Below are positions 58,511 through 64,000 of a stretch of 64,000 bases of DNA, piece after piece. The DNA comes from Cololabis saira (Eukaryota; Chordata; Actinopteri; Beloniformes; Belonidae). The notes beneath the pieces were generated by a model that was not told the DNA's origin, did no database searches, and saw nothing but the letters and a program-made list of their open reading frames with translations. The DNA is taken from NCBI RefSeq assembly GCF_033807715.1, contig NC_084590.1:4459577-4523576 (forward strand), in the 5' to 3' direction. Made by a program: the position numbers and the translations under genes. The stretch's first letter is position 1; every line of letters begins with the position of its first letter.

Positions 58511-59141
58511 AAAAGCATACTTTTTGGAAATCAATTCATTCCTTCACACAATCAGTTTTAGAAATGAATTTTGAGTTAAGCTCCAATTTGTATTTATTAA
58601 ATGATACACTGGATCTTCAGTTAGACCGGAAAAAAAGCAGGATATTAATTATGATCACATACTTCGCTAAGAAATGCATACTTTTACTTTGGAACGATGA
58701 TTCCCCTTCAACTTTCAAATTCAAATTTCAGTTTTTTTACCATTGGAAAAATGAACTTTGGAAAAATACAACCGTGGTCATATCTTTTGGTCTCCATTAT
58801 TTTCAAAATTGGAGAATTTTTCCAAGGGGGAGCAATGAGTATCTCTATTTTCAAACTTGTGCCATATATGTATGTATGTTTGTATATATGTATGGATATA
58901 TATAGTTTGATATCGCTGTTGCTGCCATTATTTCTTATTTTTTTATATGTATTTTTTTATTTTTCTATATATATTTATTTAATTTTGTTTCCCTTAATGT
59001 ATGATTTTTTTTTTTCTTTCCCCTGGGCAATTATGGGGAGGGTAGGAATGTGGGTAAAATAGAAATCGTGAATGTGAAAATGTGAATTGTGAAAATGATT
59101 GAGAAATAAAAAGATATTTAAAAAAAAAAAAGCATACTTTT
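58511..59141 (+). mobile_element. 5'-truncated L1 3' end with target duplication
   Basis: AAAAGCATACTTTT occurs at 58511-58524 and again at 59128-59141, right after a poly(A) run (59118-59131). Between them lie the end of an L1-like ORF2 and an AT-rich 3' UTR ending AGAAATAAAAAGATATTTAA. This is the layout of a 5'-truncated L1 insertion of about 600 bp. Part of the duplication overlaps the A run, so its exact length is uncertain. Confidence 0.65.
58564..58860 (+). pseudogene. L1 ORF2 extreme C-terminal fragment
   Basis: Plus-strand frame with LYLLNDTLDLQLDRKKSRIL, ITYFAKKCILLLWNDDSPST and FFYHWKNELW. The order LL-D-...-R(K/R)...IL...AAKK...W is that of the C-terminal helices of teleost L1 ORF2p, compare ILLASSRKAITRSW in the L1 at 5578-6945. 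It lacks RT and endonuclease. The frame runs on into AT-rich 3' UTR, and the true stop cannot be told. Confidence 0.6.
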
Positions 59142-59308
59142 ACCAACATTTCTGTCCCTCCCCATAGGAAGGGAGGTCATCTAATCTCTGCACAAGTACT
59201 CTCAAAAGATCTGGTGCTGAGCCCCAGATCTTTACCAAATCAAATGTATGTGGCTTGTAACATAAAGGTCACATGAATTTGTAACCTGAACCGATAATAT
59301 GAAGGTTA
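59142..59308. other. short anonymous spacer
   Basis: Nothing recognised. Confidence 0.4.
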
Positions 59309-59545
59309 AGATAAGATAAGATAATCCTTTATTTGCACTGACACAGCAGCAGGAAGTGTATAGATAGTGACACACAGATGAATCAAGTATATAATAACAC
59401 ATATCTACAAAGCATAAACTGCATCAAATGTAAAATTGTTTCAAAATGAGTAACAAATAAGAAAGGATCCAAAATAAAGAGAATTTGATATCAGAATGAC
59501 CCTAAGAAGGAGACGGAGGAAATAAACAGTGCAGATAAATTAATT
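59309..59545 (-). mobile_element. LINE 3' tail, minus strand
   Basis: (AAGAT)n then AATCCTTTATTTGCACTGAC is the complement of a LINE terminus CAAATAAAGGATT(ATCTT)n. The following sequence to about 59545 (AATAAACAGTGCAGATAAAT) is like the 3' UTR of the LINE family at 59800-62290, in reverse. Confidence 0.55.
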
Positions 59546-59790
59546 TACCTTAGTCTGAAAATGTTCCCACAAGGCCTTGTGGTTGAATATCCAACAATAA
59601 ATATTGCACATAATGTACTGTATACAGCTGTACGGGTTTAAATATATACTTACCCATATTTAGAGATTAGAAAAGATTTTTTTTATAATTTATTTTTAGA
59701 TGAAAGGTTTTGTTTATTTCTCCTGAGCACTTTCTTAACACCTAAAACCATTTTTCACAAGGAATTCAGAAGATATTGGGGGAATCACAT
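59546..59790. other. anonymous AT-rich spacer
   Basis: Nothing recognised before the LINE coding homology begins. Confidence 0.4.
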
Positions 59791-59825
59791 CCAGATATCG
59801 TCCAAAGTTTTCCTTCCTCACATTT

Positions 59826-60590
59826 ATGCAAAGACAACCGGCAGTCACCCACACCAGACAGATCTGGTCTGAACAGTCCCTGGAGACTCTTCAGGACTGT
59901 TTTGAGACTACGGTGTGGGATGTGTTCTGTGAGGACTACGGGGATGACATTGACAGTCTCACCAGCTGTGTCACGGACTACATCAACTTTTGTGTAGAAT
60001 CCACCATACCCACCAAGAAAGTTAAAGTGTTTGCAAACAGCAAACCTTGGATCACCCCTGAAATTAAAGGCCTGCTCAGGGACAAAAGGAGGGTCTTCAA
60101 ATCAGGAGACAGGGACCTGCTGAAGACGGTGCAGAGGGACCTGAGGAAGAAGATCAGGGAGGGAAAGAGCAGCTACAGGAGGAGGATGGAAGACCAGCTG
60201 CAGCGGGACGACATCAGCGGGGTCTGGAGGAGCCTGAACACCATCTCAGGACGTAGCAACTCCAGACCCGCGCTGGACAGGGACCAGGAGTGGGTGGATG
60301 ACCTGAACCGGTTCTTCAACCGGTTTGAACAACCAGACACCCCTCCCACCACCCACCCAGCCCTGCTGCAACTTCCCCCGACTGGAGCCTCTTCTGCTCC
60401 GAGGACTCTCACCTCAACCCCCCTCCCTGCTACTCCCCCTCCACAACCCCCCAGCCCACTCTCAACTCCACCGAACCTACCAACCCCCCTCCCTGCAACC
60501 CCGCCCAGCCCACTCACCACCCCCTCGCCCAGCCCACCCACCACCCCCCCGCCCAGCCCACTCACCACCCCCCCCGCCCAGCGTGGTGCT
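59826..60590 (+). pseudogene. LINE ORF2 linker with proline-rich insertion
   Basis: The frame from 59826 reads a linker: LETLQDCFETTVWDVFCEDY near the start, PWITPEIKGLLRDKRRVFKS at about residues 74-93 and a basic helical segment with SSYRRRMEDQL. Then comes a roughly 60-residue Pro/Thr/Ser-rich stretch (60415-60600) formed by imperfect repeats of CCCGCCCAGCCCACTCACCA. Homologues have a shorter linker here, so this looks like an expanded tandem repeat. The RT continues in a different frame, so a frameshift lies within or after these C runs (9 and 10 C near 60543 and 60567). Confidence 0.8.
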
Positions 60591-61986
60591 CTCCACAGCC
60601 CAGGTGGAGAGAGGACTGGCCAGGCTCAAGGCGAGGAAAGCAACGGGTCCGGACGGCATCACCTCCAGGCTGCTCAGATCCTGCTCCAGGCAACTGTGCA
60701 GGATCGTGGAGCACATCTTCAACATGAGCCTGAGGCTGTACAAGGTACCACAGCTGTGGAAGACGTCCTGCGTGGTACCGGTGCCCAAGTCGTCTCGACC
60801 CAGCGACTTCAGCCACTACCGGCCGGTGGCCCTGACATCCCACCTGGCGAAGACTCTGGAGAGGCTGGTCCTCCATCACCTGCGCCCCCTGGTGAGCTCC
60901 ACCGCCGACCCCCTGCAGTTCGCCTACCGGCCGAGCATCGGAGTTGAGGACGCCGTCATCTTCCTGATGCAGAGGTCCCTGGCCCACCTGGAGCGGGCTG
61001 GAAGCACTGTGAGGATCATGTTTTATGATTTCTCCAGTGCCTTCAATACCATCCAGCCAGAACTGCTGGGGGACAAACTACAGCATGCTGGAGTCTGCCA
61101 GCGGCTGACATCATGGGTTCTGGACTTCCTCACTAACAGACCACAGTTTGTGAGGACAGGAGGCCGTGTGTCTGACACGGTGGTCTGCAGCACTGGAGCT
61201 CCACAGGGGACCGTCCTGGCCCCCCTCCTCTTCACCGTCTACACAGCTGACTTCACCCACCACACATCAACCTGCCACCTCCAGAAGTTCTCGGATGACT
61301 CCGCCATCGTCGGTCTCATCAACAACGGAGACGAGACGGAGTACCGAGAACTTAACAACAGATTCGTGGACTGGTGCCAGCGGAACCGCCTCCAGATTAA
61401 CTCTGGAAAAACGAAGGAGCTGGTGGCGGACTTCCGCCGGCGCAAAGTCCCCCCCTCGCCGGTGAACATCCAGGGAACGGACATAGAGATTGTGGACTCT
61501 TATAAGTACCTGGGTGTTCACCTAAACAATAAACTGGACTGGACTGTCAACACCCAGGCCCTATACAAAAAGGGCCAAAGCCGACTCCACCTGCTGCGCA
61601 GACTGAGGTCTTTCGGAGTGAGGGACGGCCTCCTGAGGACCTTCTATGACTCTGTGGTGGCGTCGGCCATCTTCTATGGTGTGGTCTGCTGGAGCAGCAG
61701 CATCACTGCAGCAGAGAGGAAGAGACTGGACAAGGTGGTGAAGAAAGCCGGCTCTGTCCTGGGCTGCAGTCTGGACCGGGTGGAGGTGGTGGGGGAGAGG
61801 AGGATGGTGGCTAAACTGTCCTCCATCATGGACAATGTCTCCCACCCCCTTCATGAGACTGTCAGAGCCCTGGAGAGCTCCATCAGTGACCGGCTTCGTC
61901 ACCCACGATGCTCCACCGAGAGGCATCGCAGGTCCTTCCTCCCCGCTGCCATCAGACTTTATAATCACGCCTGCTTCAGTAGCTAA
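60580..61986 (+). pseudogene. LINE reverse transcriptase with FSDD active site
   Basis: An unbroken frame (opened from 60325; RT homology from about 60580) includes KATGPDGITSRLL, HYRPVALTSHLAKTLERLVL, MFYDFSSAFNTIQ (first catalytic Asp, about residue 236 of the 60325 frame), STGAPQGTVLAPLLFTVYTA and KFSDDSAIVGLI (catalytic pair, about residues 324-325). Next is KYLGVHLNNKLDW, and a C-terminal zinc-knuckle-less region ends RSFLPAAIRLYNHACF. The family uses F/Y-S-D-D in place of YADD. All RT motifs look intact, so this copy is young or constrained, although it is truncated and frameshifted upstream. In fish this family is often annotated jockey-like. Role: copying LINE RNA at a nicked target. 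Confidence 0.92.
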
Positions 61987-62290
61987 TGGACAATAATAAC
62001 ATGTGCAATAACTTAACTTAAGATGTGCAATATCTGCCAATCTACCTCACACTCCACCTGCTTTTTTTCTGCACTGTTTATCTGTATATACTGTTCATAT
62101 CCTGTTTATACATATTTTATACATATTTTATACGTATCTTTTGTATTTTTTATATATTTTTTATTTCTGACTTTTCAGTCCTTTTACCCCTCCCCTATAT
62201 GTGTGTATATGTGTGCTGCAACAAATAAGTTTCCCCACTGAGGGAGAAAATAAAGGATATTCTATTCTATCTATTCTATTCTATTCTATT

Positions 62291-62690
62291 ATCCTTTTAC
62301 AGATTGTCAGCGACGTTTCCATCATTGAACAGTGAAGAGTGCTGCTCATCTCAGGGTCGTCTCTCAGTCCTCCACAGCTGCTCAGCACTGAAGTTCTATC
62401 CTTATTTTAGAGCAGAATATCTGATACACAGTCCTGATGTCTATACATATGCAGTATGTATAGACATGTGTGTGTGTTTCTCAAGAAAGTAAAGAAGGGC
62501 AGCCCTATATAACATTTGGTCACTTCCCAGTATTGTCTCCAGGTATTATGGAGATTATGTGGTTGGTCATTTGCCTAATTGTTAGAATGAATGCTCCTTA
62601 ATATTTTGGCCTGAGAAAGTTACCACAAGTACCGGTACATATATTCTGATATGGCGCCATGAGTTTTTGTTTTTGTTTTGTTTTTTTACA
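62291..62690. other. anonymous intergenic sequence
   Basis: Nothing recognised. Confidence 0.4.
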
Positions 62691-62785
62691 TTTTGCCATG
62701 GTGGATGTTTATATGGTGGATTTTCTAATTTCCTTTTGGGGATTATTAAAGGATTTTTTAATTGAATTGAAATGAATTGAATAGC
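62691..62785 (+). mobile_element. short LINE/SINE tail
   Basis: TTCCTTTTGGGGATTATTAA, AGGATTTTTTAATTGAATTG and an AATTGAA-type tail match the last bases of a LINE or SINE. No more upstream homology is seen. Confidence 0.55.
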
Positions 62786-63351
62786 CCCAGACTGCTCTTG
62801 TTGAACATGTTCCGGATAGCAAGACCTCCACTATGAAGACAGTCTACTCCAACGCTTCATTGAGATTTCTTCACAGAGCAAAATAAACAAAATACAATTT
62901 TTTTCTCAGTTAATTTTTTTTCCTGCTGAAAAAAAACGTTGGCTATGTTCCAAATGGCATACTTTTGAGCGTCCGCTCTTACACAATATTCACAGTTTGA
63001 GTGATGTTACAATGTTCCTTTCTTGTGAGAAATTCAACTACACCGTAAATGGATCCAGAGATGGACACACTTCTTTTTTAACCAAACGTATGGAAACGAG
63101 TCTGTCATCACTTCTGCAACAACTGGGCACATAAAGCATACAGCGTTCTACTTCTGCCTCGCTGACTGTTTTGAATGCACCATCCAAGCATTTGCAGTGT
63201 GCTTTTTGAAGGGTTACCTGTGTGTTTAATTGTGTGGGGATTGTAGCGCAAGTTTGCACTATGGAACACAGCCATAGTTTTTATTTTTTGTCAGCACAGA
63301 CTTTAGGAAGTCAAATAATTGGTATCCCGATGCCACGATTTACCTTTTCTT

Positions 63352-63356
<5 letters not shown>
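62786..63356. other. anonymous intergenic sequence
   Basis: Nothing recognised. Confidence 0.4.
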
Positions 63357-63426
<70 letters not shown>

Positions 63427-63427
63427 A
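63357..63427 (+). repeat. (TA)n microsatellite
   Basis: TA array with one CATA interruption near 63411. Confidence 0.97.
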
Positions 63428-63710
63428 TTTCATCATTTAAAAGCAGAGCAAATATACTAACCAGTAACTTTGGCCTACAGTGAAGCATGTTTGAATAACT
63501 GATGATTTCTCAACTACAGCTGCAGCTGATGAACATGAGACTGTAGTCTGCTGTAAAATTTGGACTCCTTAAGTGTGTGTGTGTGTGTCTGCTGAATGTG
63601 GAGCAGAATGTGATGGTAATCTAGTCTATGAAAGAATAAATAGACGGCTATTTTTTGTACTAATCTTAGCATCTGCCTCAAAGGGGCTCTTCCCTCTCTC
63701 TATCTTTTGC
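63428..63710. other. anonymous sequence with a short TG run
   Basis: A TGTG run at 63573-63588; nothing else recognised. Confidence 0.4.
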
Positions 63711-63732
63711 ACTCACACACACACTAAGACAC

Positions 63733-63815
<83 letters not shown>
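63711..63815 (+). repeat. (CA)n microsatellite
   Basis: CA array, uninterrupted from about 63739. Confidence 0.97.
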
Positions 63816-63816
<1 letters not shown>

Positions 63817-64000
63817 CACCTACTCTCTCCAGTGAAGAGGAGCCCATTGTGTGAGATGAGAGTTAGATTGGATGGCTCCCTGGGGAGCTGCTCTCCATTA
63901 GCTAAGGTGATCTAACAGGTAATCAGCAGATAATTAAAAGACTTCACTTCTCTGATGGGAGGGGCTGAGGGAATCATAGTCGTGTGTCTGTGTGTGCGGG
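63816..64000. other. unique-looking sequence at the window end
   Basis: Non-repetitive, with AGGTAATCAGCAGATAATTA-type motifs. May be regulatory, but nothing definite is seen. Confidence 0.35.

Larger units (their letters stand above)
59800..62290 (+). mobile_element. 5'-truncated LINE with long RT frame
   Basis: Starts within the linker after the endonuclease domain (coding homology from about 59830), continues through RT and C-terminal domain to a stop at 61984-61986, then a 300-bp AT-rich 3' UTR and a tail AGTTTCCCCACTGAGGGAGA, AATAAAGGATATTCTATTCT, (TATTC)n ending about 62290. The endonuclease is missing, so it could only move with help. GC-rich coding DNA differs sharply from the surrounding AT-rich sequence. 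Confidence 0.9.

Noticed and set aside
60173..60987. Minus-strand frames of 103-141 codons opposite the LINE
   Set aside because: Shadows of the plus-strand LINE coding sequence and of its proline-rich repeat.

Overview
The window looks like intergenic DNA from a teleost fish. Supporting signs are long CA/TG, TA, ATAC and GGAA microsatellites and a dense mix of fish-type transposable elements: Tc1/mariner, hAT, PIF/Harbinger-like, piggyBac-like MITEs, L1, an L2/Rex-like LINE, a second LINE with an FSDD active site, Ty3/gypsy, a tRNA-derived SINE and a Helitron-like family. I found no convincing host protein-coding gene, rRNA or true tRNA. All recognisable protein homology (reverse transcriptases, a Tc1 transposase, a gag zinc-knuckle remnant) belongs to mobile elements, and nearly every copy is truncated or frameshifted. 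The longest open frames are translations of microsatellites and minisatellites and are not genes.

Layout. 1-5.4 kb: a probable LINE tail, a truncated Tc1 element beside a TA repeat, a 91-nt hairpin, the first Helitron-like repeat (copy A) and an ATAC array. 5.4-10 kb: a second Helitron-like copy (copy B) interrupted by a 5'-truncated L1 with a 15-bp target duplication, then a Ty3/gypsy remnant with reverse transcriptase, polypurine tract and 3' LTR. 12-16.2 kb: a decayed LINE carrying three later insertions, each with a clean target-site duplication: a retroposon (8 bp), a solo LTR (5 bp) and a hAT MITE (8 bp). 16-20 kb: mostly anonymous, with a pair of 0.2-kb direct repeats and a 0.25-kb-arm inverted repeat. 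20.6-21.3, 28.5-29.6, 42.8-43.3 and 45.2-46.9 kb: four loci of one family in which piggyBac-like TTAA/CCCTTG termini enclose a GGAA array. 22.7-25.8 kb: a GC-rich, CA-rich LINE 3' region and a TA-flanked DNA transposon inside a TA microsatellite. 30-31.5 kb: a repeat with a second, inverted copy at 47 kb, a SINE tail, a tRNA-SINE and a MITE. 37.15-41.16 kb: a 4-kb hAT-type element with 8-bp target duplication that holds at least two independent nests of other elements. 48.5-52.85 kb: Harbinger-like, TIR-bearing and pogo-like elements, then a second copy of a palindrome-plus-30-bp minisatellite. 53.6-56.4 kb: a 2.8-kb minisatellite of 9-bp units. 58.5-62.3 kb: an L1 3' end and a LINE with a long intact RT frame.

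No pathway or operon is encoded. The pieces relate to each other mainly by insertion order, which can be read from the duplications. A few unique, AT-motif-rich stretches (near 11.2, 36.4, 43.8, 53.2 and 57.5 kb) have the texture of conserved non-coding elements, but this cannot be shown without alignment. The best candidates for something undescribed are the GGAA-carrying piggyBac-like MITEs, the 9-bp minisatellite, and several palindromic or hairpin elements.
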